This document shows positions 47,319 through 55,982 of a stretch of DNA of 64,000 nucleotides, one piece after another (the first letter of the stretch is position 1; every line of letters begins with the position of its first letter). Where the stretch lies: contig NZ_CP131131.1 of assembly GCF_033705735.1 (NCBI RefSeq), positions 186,001 through 250,000 on the forward strand. The letters run 5' to 3'. The translations under genes were made by a program, and so were the position numbers. The stretch comes from Shinella zoogloeoides (lineage in GTDB: Bacteria > Pseudomonadota > Alphaproteobacteria > Rhizobiales > Rhizobiaceae). The notes beneath the pieces are model-generated. The model saw only the letters and a program-made list of their open reading frames with translations. It was not told the origin of the DNA and ran no database searches.

Positions 47319-47729
47319 ATGGATATTCACGAATTCATTCGCCTGCCTCACCGGTTTCGTTGGGGCGGGGTCTCCGGCGACGATTGCGTGATGTTCTGCG
47401 CGACGTGGGCGCAGCATCTCTGCGGGACCGACCCGGCCGCCCGTGTCCGCGGGACCTACAGCGACGAGCGCGGTGCATACGCCGTGATGACGGCCAAAGG
47501 AGGCCTGGTGAAGATGATCGGCGGCGGGATCGAACCGCTCGGCTTCGTGCGCGTGATGGATGATCTTCGAGACGGGGATATCGGCGTCATTCGCGCTCCG
47601 TCTGCCATCGACTGTGTCGTCAGGGAAATTTGTGCCGTCCGATTCGGCCCGCTTTGGGTCGCGCTTGGCCCGAATGGTGTGGCTGGAAAGCGTGCCGATC
47701 ACGTCGCAGCCTGGAGATATACGCCTTGA
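47319..47729 (+). CDS. Tail tip cysteine peptidase-like protein (DUF6950/NlpC-like)
   Basis: 136 residues from the ATG at 47319. FRWGGVSGDDCVMFCATWAQ places Cys23 in a W-G-G-x-D-C arrangement typical of NlpC/P60-like peptidases, and ADHVAAW near the C-terminus supplies a His. Tail-tip members of this group (lambda gpK) cut cell wall peptides on infection. Here the domain is minimal, matching the DUF6950 subset. Confidence 0.75.
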   Translation: MDIHEFIRLPHRFRWGGVSGDDCVMFCATWAQHLCGTDPAARVRGTYSDERGAYAVMTAKGGLVKMIGGGIEPLGFVRVMDDLRDGDIGVIRAPSAIDCVVREICAVRFGPLWVALGPNGVAGKRADHVAAWRYTP

Positions 47730-49930
47730 GCTTTCACCATCGCATGATGCTCCAGCGGTACGGGCTGGGGCATACGACGTCGCTCTATAGCCAGGTTCTC
47801 TTCGACCCGATCTTTACGCCGATCTTCACCGCAATTTTCGGGACCGCCGGTTTCACGATCGGCGCCACGACAATTACGTTCGCATCGATAGCCTCGGCCA
47901 TCGCCACGACGGCAATATCCATCGGCCTGCAAATGCTCTTGGCCCCGAAGCCACCCAAGGCAGAGGATGGCAAGGTTCCGCTGACACAGGCTATTCCCTA
48001 CCGGAATTTCATCGTCGGCAGGACACGAGTTGCCGGCGCTCGGATGCTGTGGGAATCGCTCGGGCCATATCTTTATTGCGTGCAGGCGCTTGCAGGACAC
48101 CGCATTCATGCGGTCAATCGATACTACCTGCATGACGATGTCGTGACGTTGAGCAACAACATTTCCGGTGGCATGGCTCTCGTAAACGGGCTGGCCGATG
48201 GGCGATATGCGGCGGGCGGTGTTCGCATTGCCAGCCGGCTGGGGCTTCCGGTGGAGACGGCCTATGCAGGTATCGTATCCCGGCTTGGGCCATCGGGGAT
48301 ATGGACGAACGATCACCGTGGGGATGGTCAGGCGTCCGTTGGGTATCTTGTCGGCAATGCGCGGCAAAAGGAGCAGCAAAGGACGTACCCTTACGGCGCA
48401 CCGCAGTTGTCGGTTGAGGTCGATGGCGCGCATTGCTGGGACTATCGAAACCCGTCGCAAAGCCCTGACGATCCGTCCACCTGGACGTTTACAAGAAATG
48501 CCGCGCTCATCATGTGCTGGCATCAGTGTTTCAATGAATTCGGTCATCGCCGGGATTATCGGAAAGCTATCCTGCCTGTCCTCAGCATGTGGATCGAAGA
48601 GGCAAACATCTGCGATGAGGATGTGCCGCGCGCCTCGGGCGGGACCGAAAAGCGATATGAGTGCAACGGTTGGGATACCACCGAGAACGGTCCCAAGGCT
48701 GCGACCAATGCAATCCTGGCCGCATGTGACGGATGGATATGCGAGCGGGGAGATGGTGCCCTTCTTCTCACCGTCGGCAAGTTTCGTGAGGATCGGGTCG
48801 CGGTTCTGACGGATGCCGACATAGTCGGGCACCAGATCCAATACGATGTCCTCTTCGAGGATGCGATCAACAGGCTGGTGCCGAAGTTCACCTATCCTGC
48901 AACCGACTACACAACGAGCGATACAGACTTCTTTGAGGACACCGCGGCGCAGCTCGAGGAGGGGCGCGTGCTGTCTGAAGAGGCGAACTATCAATGGGTG
49001 CACCAGTGGCGCCAAGCCAGGCGCCTCGGCAAACGCGATTGGCTTCGTCTTCAGGAGAAGGTCAAGGGGAGCATTGACGTGCGCCTGTCTGGCCTTAACG
49101 CCATCTATTCCCGATGGGTGAGGCTGCAGACTCCCAACCGCCTGCCACGCCTCAACGGGAAGCTGGTCGAGAACAGACGATCGATCCTCGCCATCACAAG
49201 GGGAGGATTTTCGATGGAGATCGTGCAGCACCCGGAGAATATCGACGCGTGGAACCCGGCAGTCGACGAAGGACGGCAGCCGCCCGTTCCGCCCGCGCCG
49301 AATGCGGCCGGCTTGAATGCCCCGGTTCTAGAGGCCGTCCAGGCTATCGCTACAGGCGGTTCCGTCTACCTAAAAGCGATTATCACGGACCCGGAAGACG
49401 AAAGCCTCACGCCGGTCCTGCATTATCGTGTGCAGAATGACGGATCGGGTGCGACGGGAGCATGGGTAGAGCAAGCGTTCCCCGATGTGATGCCGGCCAG
49501 CGGCATCATTATTCTCAGCACATCAGCCGTTCCCGCTGACACGATCCTTGATGTCGAGGTTGCATTCAAGGGGTCCGGGGGGAGTTACTCGGATTGGTCA
49601 CCCACTGAAACGGTCGCCACGACGTCCGATCCCAATCCTCCGGGTGTTGTGACGGACCTTTCGGTCTCTGCTTCCGCGGGGTCGGCAACATTCAATTGGA
49701 CGGCGCCGAACAGTGAAAATTACGTCGGTGCCAAGATCTATATCGGCACCACCAACAGCTTCGGTGCTGCCACCTACTATCCACCACCGGAATACGGCGC
49801 TGCGGGTTCGACCGATGCTCGAACGGTAACGGGCCTGTCTGCCGGCGTGAAATACGGGTGGGTGGTTTCCGTGAACGGATCGGACATTGCCGGCAGCCCT
49901 GTTGCAACCGGCGCCTTCACTGTCACCTAA
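47726..49930 (+). CDS. Tail tip attachment protein (J-like) with FN3 domain
   Basis: 734 residues from a TTG (47726) that overlaps the previous stop as TTGA and has GGAG nine bases upstream; ATGs at 47744 and 47747 are alternatives. The N-terminus includes hydrophobic Gly/Ala-rich helices (FTPIFTAIFGTAGFTIGATT) as in lambda gpI/J-type hubs, the middle resembles the hub (YNLV-like AINRLVPKFTYPATDY) and residues 640-734 are a fibronectin type III-like domain (SASAGSATFNWTAPNSENYV). It likely recognises the host surface. Confidence 0.8.
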   Translation: MSFHHRMMLQRYGLGHTTSLYSQVLFDPIFTPIFTAIFGTAGFTIGATTITFASIASAIATTAISIGLQMLLAPKPPKAEDGKVPLTQAIPYRNFIVGRTRVAGARMLWESLGPYLYCVQALAGHRIHAVNRYYLHDDVVTLSNNISGGMALVNGLADGRYAAGGVRIASRLGLPVETAYAGIVSRLGPSGIWTNDHRGDGQASVGYLVGNARQKEQQRTYPYGAPQLSVEVDGAHCWDYRNPSQSPDDPSTWTFTRNAALIMCWHQCFNEFGHRRDYRKAILPVLSMWIEEANICDEDVPRASGGTEKRYECNGWDTTENGPKAATNAILAACDGWICERGDGALLLTVGKFREDRVAVLTDADIVGHQIQYDVLFEDAINRLVPKFTYPATDYTTSDTDFFEDTAAQLEEGRVLSEEANYQWVHQWRQARRLGKRDWLRLQEKVKGSIDVRLSGLNAIYSRWVRLQTPNRLPRLNGKLVENRRSILAITRGGFSMEIVQHPENIDAWNPAVDEGRQPPVPPAPNAAGLNAPVLEAVQAIATGGSVYLKAIITDPEDESLTPVLHYRVQNDGSGATGAWVEQAFPDVMPASGIIILSTSAVPADTILDVEVAFKGSGGSYSDWSPTETVATTSDPNPPGVVTDLSVSASAGSATFNWTAPNSENYVGAKIYIGTTNSFGAATYYPPPEYGAAGSTDARTVTGLSAGVKYGWVVSVNGSDIAGSPVATGAFTVT

Positions 49931-49946
49931 ACTTATCGGAGACAAC

Positions 49947-51350
49947 ATGGTTGAAACCGCAAACACGATCTGGGCGGATGGCCCGGCGAGCGCGCCCTTG
50001 CAGCCTGATAAGGCAAAAATTCGAGCATGGGGGTCTTGGCTGGAATCGTTTGTCACCGCTATCGGTGCGAACAGCGGATCCGTGTACGCCACCCGCGCGG
50101 CGCTTTACTCTGATCTCGTGCACGGGCCGAACAGTATGGCTTGGGTCGTTGATGACCCGACGGCCGGCTATAACGGCATCTATCAAAAGACGGGCGCTTC
50201 CGGTACCGGCTCATGGAGTCGGATTGCTGATCTTCCCTACAGCTTCATCACGGCCACGGATGTCGGCACAGGGACCCCGAACGCGATCATTGCGACCAGT
50301 TCTTTACCGATCAGTCCCTCGGCGCTGGTGATGATGGGTGTCTATGAAGCAAACACGGGCTCTCCCGTGACTGTCGTGTTCAACGGCGGGCCGACGCTCA
50401 CGATCAAGACGAACACGGGAAATGATGTTGCGCCTGGAGGCCTCACGGCGGGTATGCAGCTTTTCGGTGTGGTCGCAGGGTCGACGTTCCGACTTGTGAG
50501 CGATCAGGTTTCCGCCGCCGTTGTGGCTGCAGCTGAAGCGGCCGCAAACGCAGCGGCGGCAAGCGCTTCGGATGCTGACACCTCGGCGGGGGGTGCTGCG
50601 GATAGTGCCGCGCTCGCAAGTAGGTGGGCCACGGAAGCCGAAGATGTGCCGGTTCTTCCCGGACTGTACTCAGCCTACCATTGGGCGATGAAGGCCGCAG
50701 CGACTGTGACCGGCGGTATCGCGGCGGCAATTCACGCTGCGACCACCAAGGCCGCACTCGATGACGCGGACGAAATGGGCCTCGCTGACAGTGCTGCGTC
50801 GTGGGGCCTGAAGAAGTTCACGCTGGCAAATCTCATCTCCAGCATCTTCAAGACGGCACGGACGATCGCGAACGCTCAGTTCGCGGCAGCTTCGTTCAAG
50901 CTCTTCAACGCGGCCGGAACGCCGCGGGCGTTGACGCTCAATCTCGCAGCTCTCACGGCAGACCGTGCAATCACGATGCCGGATCGTGCGGTCGATCTCG
51001 GAAACGTGCCCGCCGCCGCCGCATTCATCAGTGCCCCCTTCACCGCGGCACTCGGCTCTAACGGCCTGATCTCTCACGGCCTGCCCAGTGCACCGAAGAA
51101 GCTCAGCGCCTATGTCGTGCTCACGGCAACTGTCTCGGCAATGTCGGCAGGCGATGTTCTGAAAGCCGACTACGGTGTGGTAGCAAGCACGGCCTACGGC
51201 GTGCAGCTTTCCATCCCCTCGGGGAATACGACCCAGATCAAGTACCAGGTTACCAACGGCGGTATATCCACCGTGCTCAACGCCACGGGTGCCAGTGCTA
51301 CAGGCGTTCCCTCGGCGTCTGGCCAGATCATTATCATCGCGGAGCTTTGA
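49947..51350 (+). CDS. Tail fibre-like protein
   Basis: 467 residues with CGGAGACAAC before the ATG at 49947. Ala/Ser-rich, with a short coiled region (AAAEAAANAAAASASDADTS) and repeated beta segments. The C-terminal SAYVVLTATVSAMSAGDVLK resembles receptor-binding tips. Position and composition support a fibre or tail-associated structural protein; receptor unknown. Confidence 0.7.
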   Translation: MVETANTIWADGPASAPLQPDKAKIRAWGSWLESFVTAIGANSGSVYATRAALYSDLVHGPNSMAWVVDDPTAGYNGIYQKTGASGTGSWSRIADLPYSFITATDVGTGTPNAIIATSSLPISPSALVMMGVYEANTGSPVTVVFNGGPTLTIKTNTGNDVAPGGLTAGMQLFGVVAGSTFRLVSDQVSAAVVAAAEAAANAAAASASDADTSAGGAADSAALASRWATEAEDVPVLPGLYSAYHWAMKAAATVTGGIAAAIHAATTKAALDDADEMGLADSAASWGLKKFTLANLISSIFKTARTIANAQFAAASFKLFNAAGTPRALTLNLAALTADRAITMPDRAVDLGNVPAAAAFISAPFTAALGSNGLISHGLPSAPKKLSAYVVLTATVSAMSAGDVLKADYGVVASTAYGVQLSIPSGNTTQIKYQVTNGGISTVLNATGASATGVPSASGQIIIIAEL

Positions 51351-51354
51351 GACC

Positions 51355-51753
51355 ATGGCCCAGAAGTTCTACGTGAACCCTGACGGATCGTATTGCGGAA
51401 GCCTGATCGATATAGATCCGGAGGACGCTGCCGACGAGAAATATCGGTACGCGACTGAGGTTGCTTCGCCTCCGCCCAGCGGCGATGCCCGGCAGATATG
51501 GGATGGAGATAGCTGGCTTCCGCTGCCCGATTTGCCCATCGTGCTTTACCCGGTGGACCTTTGGTCTCGTATGACGGACGACGAGGCGGCACAGGTCGAA
51601 GCCGCCATGACAACTCAGCCCATCCGCGTCCAGAACATCTTCAAGTACGCCTCGTCCTACCGCAGCGATCATGAGCTTTGGCCGCTGCTCGAAACCATGG
51701 CGACCGGTCTATTCGGCGCCGAGCGTGCCGCGGAAATCCTCTCGGCCTCCTAA
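51355..51753 (+). CDS. Fibre-associated hypothetical protein
   Basis: 132 residues. YVNPDGSYCGSLIDIDPEDA, then a Pro-rich DSWLPLPDLPIVLYPVDLWS loop and a helical end (DEAAQVEAAMTTQPIRVQNI) recall the chaperone-type proteins encoded next to tail fibres. Assigned by position. Confidence 0.55.
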   Translation: MAQKFYVNPDGSYCGSLIDIDPEDAADEKYRYATEVASPPPSGDARQIWDGDSWLPLPDLPIVLYPVDLWSRMTDDEAAQVEAAMTTQPIRVQNIFKYASSYRSDHELWPLLETMATGLFGAERAAEILSAS

Positions 51754-51777
51754 CCCTTCCACCTCAGGAACATTCCC

Positions 51778-52551
51778 ATGAACCGCTCCGCATTCTATGC
51801 GTCGGTGCGCCAACGCGCATCCGGCGTCTTCGGCACGTCTTTGTCTCAAGCGCAGGTCAACGGTGTCGAGGCCATTCTCGATGAGGCAGAGAAGCGCGGG
51901 ACGCCGCTCTTCCATCTCGCGGCCATCCTGTCGGAGGTCTATCACGAGACCGGCGGCCAGATGCAGCCGGTGAAGGAAACGGTCTACGCCAACAGCAAGG
52001 ACCGGAATCCGTCCGACGCGACCGTGATCAAGCGTCTCGATGCTGCCTATGCCAAGGGACAGCTTCCGTGGGTCACGAAACCTTACTGGCGCGAAGGTTG
52101 GTTCGGCCGCGGCCTCATCCAGATCACGCATGAGGAGAATTATCGAAAGCTCGGCCTTTCAAAGGCATCGGCGCTTGATCTGAAGGCCTCAGTCCGAGCG
52201 ACGTTCGACGGCATGGAGCAGGGGCTTTTCACCAGCAAGAAGCTTGCCGACTATGATTACCTCGTGATCCGAAACCCCGACGTGCCGGGCTTCAAATACT
52301 ACAATTCCCGCGCCATCGTGAATGGTGACACCGCCAAGAACGGGGCGATGATTGCCGGCTACGCTGCGGCCTTCGAAAAGGCGCTGCGGGATGCTGGCTA
52401 TAGCCCGCGAATCAACATCCCGGCCGCGGAAGCTCCTGCCGCCAAGAAATCCCCACCTGCCGAGCCCGCGCCGCAATCCTCGGCGCCAAAGGCGGGCCTC
52501 GCTGCCCTTCTGAAAGCTCTCCTCTCCCTCATTTTCGGATGGAAGAAATGA
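51778..52551 (+). CDS. Endolysin (GH19/lysozyme-like) with membrane-active tail
   Basis: 257 residues, AGGAACATTCCC before the ATG. LAAILSEVYHETGGQMQPVK places Glu57 as the likely catalytic acid, followed by WFGRGLIQITHEENYRKLG, a glycoside hydrolase family 19-like arrangement. After a Pro/Ala linker (430-450 nt region, residues 218-238) the last 18 residues (GLAALLKALLSLIFGWKK) are an amphipathic, positively charged helix that could disturb membranes. It degrades peptidoglycan at lysis. The next gene overlaps as ATGA. Confidence 0.85.
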   Translation: MNRSAFYASVRQRASGVFGTSLSQAQVNGVEAILDEAEKRGTPLFHLAAILSEVYHETGGQMQPVKETVYANSKDRNPSDATVIKRLDAAYAKGQLPWVTKPYWREGWFGRGLIQITHEENYRKLGLSKASALDLKASVRATFDGMEQGLFTSKKLADYDYLVIRNPDVPGFKYYNSRAIVNGDTAKNGAMIAGYAAAFEKALRDAGYSPRINIPAAEAPAAKKSPPAEPAPQSSAPKAGLAALLKALLSLIFGWKK

Positions 52552-52739
52552 CCGCTGTCCTCGCGCGCATTGCATTGCGTTATATCGCCGCCGCGCTTGT
52601 CACCGCTGGCTATCTCGATGCCGATCTCGGCCAGCAGATCGGTGCTGACCCGGATCTGATCATGCTCGCCGGCTTCGGTCTCGGGGCAGGCGTGGAAATG
52701 GCCTATGCCGCGGCCAAGCGGCTCAGGTGGGCGACATGA
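52548..52739 (+). CDS. Holin-like small membrane protein
   Basis: 63 residues from the ATG at 52548. LARIALRYIAAALVTAGYLD and LIMLAGFGLGAGVEMAYAAA are two candidate membrane helices with a charged C-terminus (KRLRW). Location between endolysin and spanin genes supports a holin. The ATGA couplings on both sides give strict order. Confidence 0.7.
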   Translation: MTAVLARIALRYIAAALVTAGYLDADLGQQIGADPDLIMLAGFGLGAGVEMAYAAAKRLRWAT

Positions 52740-53011
52740 TCGACAAGATCTCCCTCATCGGTGGCGCGCTGATCGGCGGCTTCGTCGTCTTCCTCGGCTT
52801 CGGCGTCGTCAATGACCTCTGGCTCCTCCCGCGCGCCGAGGAGCAGGGCAGGGCGTTGGAGCGCGCCGAGCTCGATGCCGCAACTACGAAAGCAATTGGA
52901 GAACTGACCAATGAAGCTGACAAAGCTCGTGTTGCTCGTCGCCTGTGCCGCGAGCGTGGCCGCGTGTACCTCAACGCAACGGGTGTCTGCGTCGAAAGAG
53001 CGGCTGAATAG
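52736..53011 (+). CDS. Rz-like inner membrane spanin
   Basis: 91 residues from the ATG at 52736. A membrane helix (ISLIGGALIGGFVVFLGFGV) is followed by an Arg/Glu/Ala coiled coil (QGRALERAELDAATTKAIGE). The 3' third overlaps another reading frame encoding a lipoprotein, the layout of overlapping spanin genes. It would act in the last lysis step on the outer membrane. Confidence 0.75.
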   Translation: MIDKISLIGGALIGGFVVFLGFGVVNDLWLLPRAEEQGRALERAELDAATTKAIGELTNEADKARVARRLCRERGRVYLNATGVCVERAAE

Positions 53012-53165
53012 CGCGGCCCGGGCGGTTGTCGGAACCTCCCTGATCGGCGCGCGCGGGGCAACCGCTGGCGATCAGGACAAGATAGACGATACTGTTGCCG
53101 GGTTATGCGGGTCGCACACGTGGACGCGAGACGAATGCGCCAGGCACGATGAGGCGTCAAAATGA
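52911..53165 (+). CDS. Rz1-like outer membrane lipoprotein spanin
   Basis: 84 residues, starting inside the Rz-like gene (101-bp overlap, +1 frame). MKLTKLVLLVACAASVAACT has a signal helix and lipobox (Cys19), then a Ser/Arg-rich segment. The C-terminal GLCGSHTWTRDECARHDEA is not typical of Pro-rich Rz1 proteins, but nested start, size and lipobox support the assignment. Confidence 0.75.
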   Translation: MKLTKLVLLVACAASVAACTSTQRVSASKERLNSAARAVVGTSLIGARGATAGDQDKIDDTVAGLCGSHTWTRDECARHDEASK

Positions 53166-53614
53166 CGGGCGAGATCGGAACGCCTGGTCTGTGGATCAGG
53201 ATATCGCATCGCTTCGGCCCGAGGATGATGGAATGGTTTTATGCCGGACACATGGTCCTTGCCGGCTATGTCCTTCTTTTGCCGGTCGCTACGTTCAACC
53301 AGCCAGCGTTCTCGGCTTTTCGGGCCGTGGTCCCTTCCGAGGATATGATGGGCTGGTTCATGCTCATCATCGGCTTTGCCCGCCTCATGGGATTGATCAT
53401 CAATGGGGCGAAGAAGGAAGTCACTCCGCAGATACGGCAATTCTCTGCCGGTATCGGATGTCTCATCTGGTCCGGTATATCCTATGGCTTTGCATCCTCT
53501 GATGTCGTGAGCCTTTGGCTCGCCATATATCCGCTCTTCGCGGTCGGCGAGCTTGTCAACATCCATCGCGCGGCTCGCGACCAAGGGGAGAGACTGAATG
53601 GAAAAGCTGGCTGA
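53162..53614 (+). CDS. Four-helix membrane protein
   Basis: 150 residues. Membrane helices near AGYVLLLPVATF, GWFMLIIGFARLMGLIINGA, IGCLIWSGISYGFA and VVSLWLAIYPLFAVGELVNI. Such proteins often close the lysis module in rhizobial phages. No enzymatic motif; a role in membrane disruption or exclusion is unproven. ATGA coupling to the lipoprotein gene. Confidence 0.65.
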   Translation: MTGEIGTPGLWIRISHRFGPRMMEWFYAGHMVLAGYVLLLPVATFNQPAFSAFRAVVPSEDMMGWFMLIIGFARLMGLIINGAKKEVTPQIRQFSAGIGCLIWSGISYGFASSDVVSLWLAIYPLFAVGELVNIHRAARDQGERLNGKAG

Positions 53615-53921
53615 GCTACCGCCGGCCGCCCTTATTACGTTCGGAGCGGTGCTGGCGGTGATATTCGCGGTTCAACGCCTCGGGTTGTGGCAGGGGCAGA
53701 AATCCACTCCTGCAACAGATAAGGCCCAGGTGGCCGCCGTTATTGTCGATCCATCCGCCCTCAACAGACTGACGGAGGAGGTTGGGAAACTCGTCGCGGC
53801 GGTGAGGAACCTTGTCGAGGTCGGCGAGGAAATGACGAAGACCGAAACCCATATGGCGATCGAGCTTGACAGGATTCGGGAAGAGCTGCGCATCCAGAGA
53901 GAGATCAGTCGGCGCGGTTAG
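53598..53921 (+). CDS. Single-pass membrane coiled-coil protein
   Basis: 107 residues overlapping the previous gene by 17 bp. An N-terminal membrane helix (AALITFGAVLAVIFAVQRLG) is followed by a coiled coil (SALNRLTEEVGKLVAAVRNL, ELDRIREELRIQREI). The layout resembles a second i-spanin- or holin-like partner. Last rightward gene of the phage. Confidence 0.6.
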   Translation: MEKLAELPPAALITFGAVLAVIFAVQRLGLWQGQKSTPATDKAQVAAVIVDPSALNRLTEEVGKLVAAVRNLVEVGEEMTKTETHMAIELDRIREELRIQREISRRG

Positions 53922-54207
53922 CCTCTATCTTCTCGATGCACCTATCCCAGAACTCTTCCACCATCTGCGTGGCAATCCTGGCTGTATCTACAAAGCCGGT
54001 GTTCGGCAATATCCTCTTGTCACGTAGCTCGCGGGGATACGCCGCCGCCCACTGCCATTTGCCGGCCGTCGGCCCCGCCGTGTCTTTCCTGATCCTGCCA
54101 ATATAGGCCACTCCATCAAATCCGCACCAGTCGAGATCGGTCGGAGGATCGTTCTCGTCTAGTTGCGTCCTGCGCCATTGGTAGCGGGGCTGGTAGGGAT
54201 CGGTCAT
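53905..54207 (-). CDS. Terminal prophage gene, hypothetical
   Basis: 100 residues from the ATG at 54207 (MTDPYQPRYQWRRTQLDEND). Contains DWCGFDGVAYIGRIRKDTAG, then KWQWAAAYP, a beta-rich module present at the ends of several rhizobial prophages. It converges on the last late gene with a 17-bp overlap. It may be expressed in the lysogen. Function unknown. Confidence 0.65.
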   Translation of the reverse strand: MTDPYQPRYQWRRTQLDENDPPTDLDWCGFDGVAYIGRIRKDTAGPTAGKWQWAAAYPRELRDKRILPNTGFVDTARIATQMVEEFWDRCIEKIEANRAD

Positions 54208-54514
54208 AGGCACATGACATACGCTGTCAAAAAGAGTGTCAAGGTGCGGGGATGGCAATGGATTCGCCAATGGAATCAATAGACGAGCCAAGCGCATAAG
54301 TGCGGGGGCACATTTACTATTCGTTAACGGAATCAACGCGCAAAGCGATTTTTTGTTAACGTACCATCAAGGTTAATGCTTCATTTTACCCTGACAACGA
54401 GCCGCTTTGGGCCCGTGCCTCGGCGCGGCAGGCTCCTATCGAACAGTTCCGGGCAGGAGAACACGCCGGCGAGCCGTCGGCGCGGGGGCCTGCACATGCG
54501 TGCGGAGTAGACAG
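54208..54514. other. Prophage-host junction region
   Basis: No gene is seen. The first part (to about 54300) is continuous with phage sequence; from about 54320 it becomes AT-rich with GTTAAC at 54319 and 54354 and an AAGGTTAATG block typical of upstream regions in rhizobia. The right attachment site must lie within roughly 54210-54340, but its partner on the left is outside the window, so I cannot define the core. Confidence 0.5.
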
Positions 54515-55705
54515 TTGCGTAAGCGTAGCATTCGTCATGCCAAGGCAGGCCGCTTCTTTGCGTATCTGAAGCGGGAATGGAAAGTCCCTCTGGCGCTCGG
54601 GCTCGGCCTTGCCGCCATCGTTCCCACCGAATCGGCAAGGACCGACCTTGCCACCTATCTTGCCGGCCTCAACCGCAAGGGCGGCAATCAGACCATGGTG
54701 CTGACGCGCTCGCCTGCCGGCTCCGTGCACGAGATCGAGATCGACTTCGCCGACGCCATGACCACCGGCGGCATCGAGAGCGGGGCCGGGGTGGACCTGC
54801 CGGGCGGCGTCAAGGCGGCGGTGCTCAGCGAAGACAAGGGCAAGGGCGGAATTCCCGACGAGGAACGCGTCAACCGTCGCGACAAGAAGGGCCGCATCAT
54901 CGCCGTCCTGCCCGTCCTGCCGCCGAAGGGCTTTGCCGCCGGCTCGATCCTGGAGCGCACCAGCTCGCTGCTTTCGCCGGTCTTCGACGCCGAGGAGCGC
55001 ATGGCTTTCGCCAAGCCGCAGATCAAGGGCAAGGAGATCGCCATCGCCACTGCCTTCTACAAGAAGAAGGCCGCGCACAAGGATCCGGGCGTCTCGCCCA
55101 TGCTCGCCAGCCTCGTCACCAACGACAAGGCCGACGTGCTCGCCACCGCCTATGCCCCCGTCGGGCCGGACTATGCCCGGGAATCGCCTTTCGATTCGAT
55201 CCTGAAGCCCAAGGCGGAACTCGGCCGCTTCATTCCCGACATCTCCCCCGACGATCACGCCTGGGCCGCAACGGCCCTGCCGGCGGAGGTGTTCAGCGCC
55301 AAGGAACAGAAGTGCCTTGCCGAAGGCATCTATTTCGAGGCGCGCGGCGAGGAGGTGAAGGGCCAGGCCGCCGTCGCGCAGGTCATCCTCAACCGCGTGC
55401 GCAATCCCGCCTATCCGAAAACCATCTGCGGCGTCGTCTACCAGAACGAAAACTGGCGCGGCCGCTGCCAGTTCTCCTTCGCCTGCGACCGCATTCCCGA
55501 CCTGATCCTGTCGCCCTGGAACTGGAAGACGGCGAAGGAAGTCGCCATGGCCGTCACCGCCGGCAAGATCTGGCTCGACGACGTCGGCTCGGCCACCCAC
55601 TACCACGCGACCTATGTGAACCCGCCCTGGGGGCGGACGATGAAGCGCGTGGCCAAGATCGGCAAGCACATCTTCTACCGCACCTATGGCGGCGGCTGGA
55701 GCTGA
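54515..55705 (+). CDS. sleB: SleB-type cell wall hydrolase (host)
   Basis: 396 residues from a TTG at 54515 with GGAG seven bases upstream; the extra upstream frame is not supported. A membrane anchor or signal helix (VPLALGLGLAAIVPTESA) precedes a 200-residue low-complexity linker, then residues 265-396 match the SleB Hydrolase_2 domain: CLAEGIYFEARGEEVKGQAA (Glu motif), VILNRVRNPAYPKTICGVVY, CQFSFACD, and GSATHYHATYVNPPWG. It cleaves peptidoglycan; rhizobial copies adjoin the atp operon. Confidence 0.85.
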   Translation: MRKRSIRHAKAGRFFAYLKREWKVPLALGLGLAAIVPTESARTDLATYLAGLNRKGGNQTMVLTRSPAGSVHEIEIDFADAMTTGGIESGAGVDLPGGVKAAVLSEDKGKGGIPDEERVNRRDKKGRIIAVLPVLPPKGFAAGSILERTSSLLSPVFDAEERMAFAKPQIKGKEIAIATAFYKKKAAHKDPGVSPMLASLVTNDKADVLATAYAPVGPDYARESPFDSILKPKAELGRFIPDISPDDHAWAATALPAEVFSAKEQKCLAEGIYFEARGEEVKGQAAVAQVILNRVRNPAYPKTICGVVYQNENWRGRCQFSFACDRIPDLILSPWNWKTAKEVAMAVTAGKIWLDDVGSATHYHATYVNPPWGRTMKRVAKIGKHIFYRTYGGGWS

Positions 55706-55982
55706 GAGGCCTGCCGATCGTCCGGCGGGTGTGGTGAGTCCGTGCCACACCGCGCGCGATTCCCGGGGCGGAGAGTCGCGGCCTCCGCGTGAATCCTGTT
55801 AATTAACTGATATTGTTCGATATTTTTGGTGTTGCGCAAAGCTTCGCCATGCCTTGACTATACCGGCACCTAAAACTATGTTGCGCCCGACTTCAAAAGG
55901 GGTCGGATATGGCTTGCAGCCTAGCCTTTAATATGTCCGCAATGGGGCGAATGCACCGGCGGAGAAAGACGAGGAGGGCGCC
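55706..55982. promoter_or_regulatory. Promoter region of the atp operon
   Basis: No gene in 277 bp. TTGACT (55854-55859) and CTATGT (55876-55881), 16 bp apart, suggest a start near 55889 leading to atpI at 55983. An AT-rich part (ATTAACTGATATTGTTCGAT) precedes it. Confidence 0.45.

Noticed and set aside
47699..49231. 510-codon minus-strand frame across the tail tip gene
   Set aside because: Antisense to a well supported J-like gene, with no start signal.
54386..55750. 454-codon minus-strand frame across sleB
   Set aside because: Antisense shadow of a clear SleB-domain gene.
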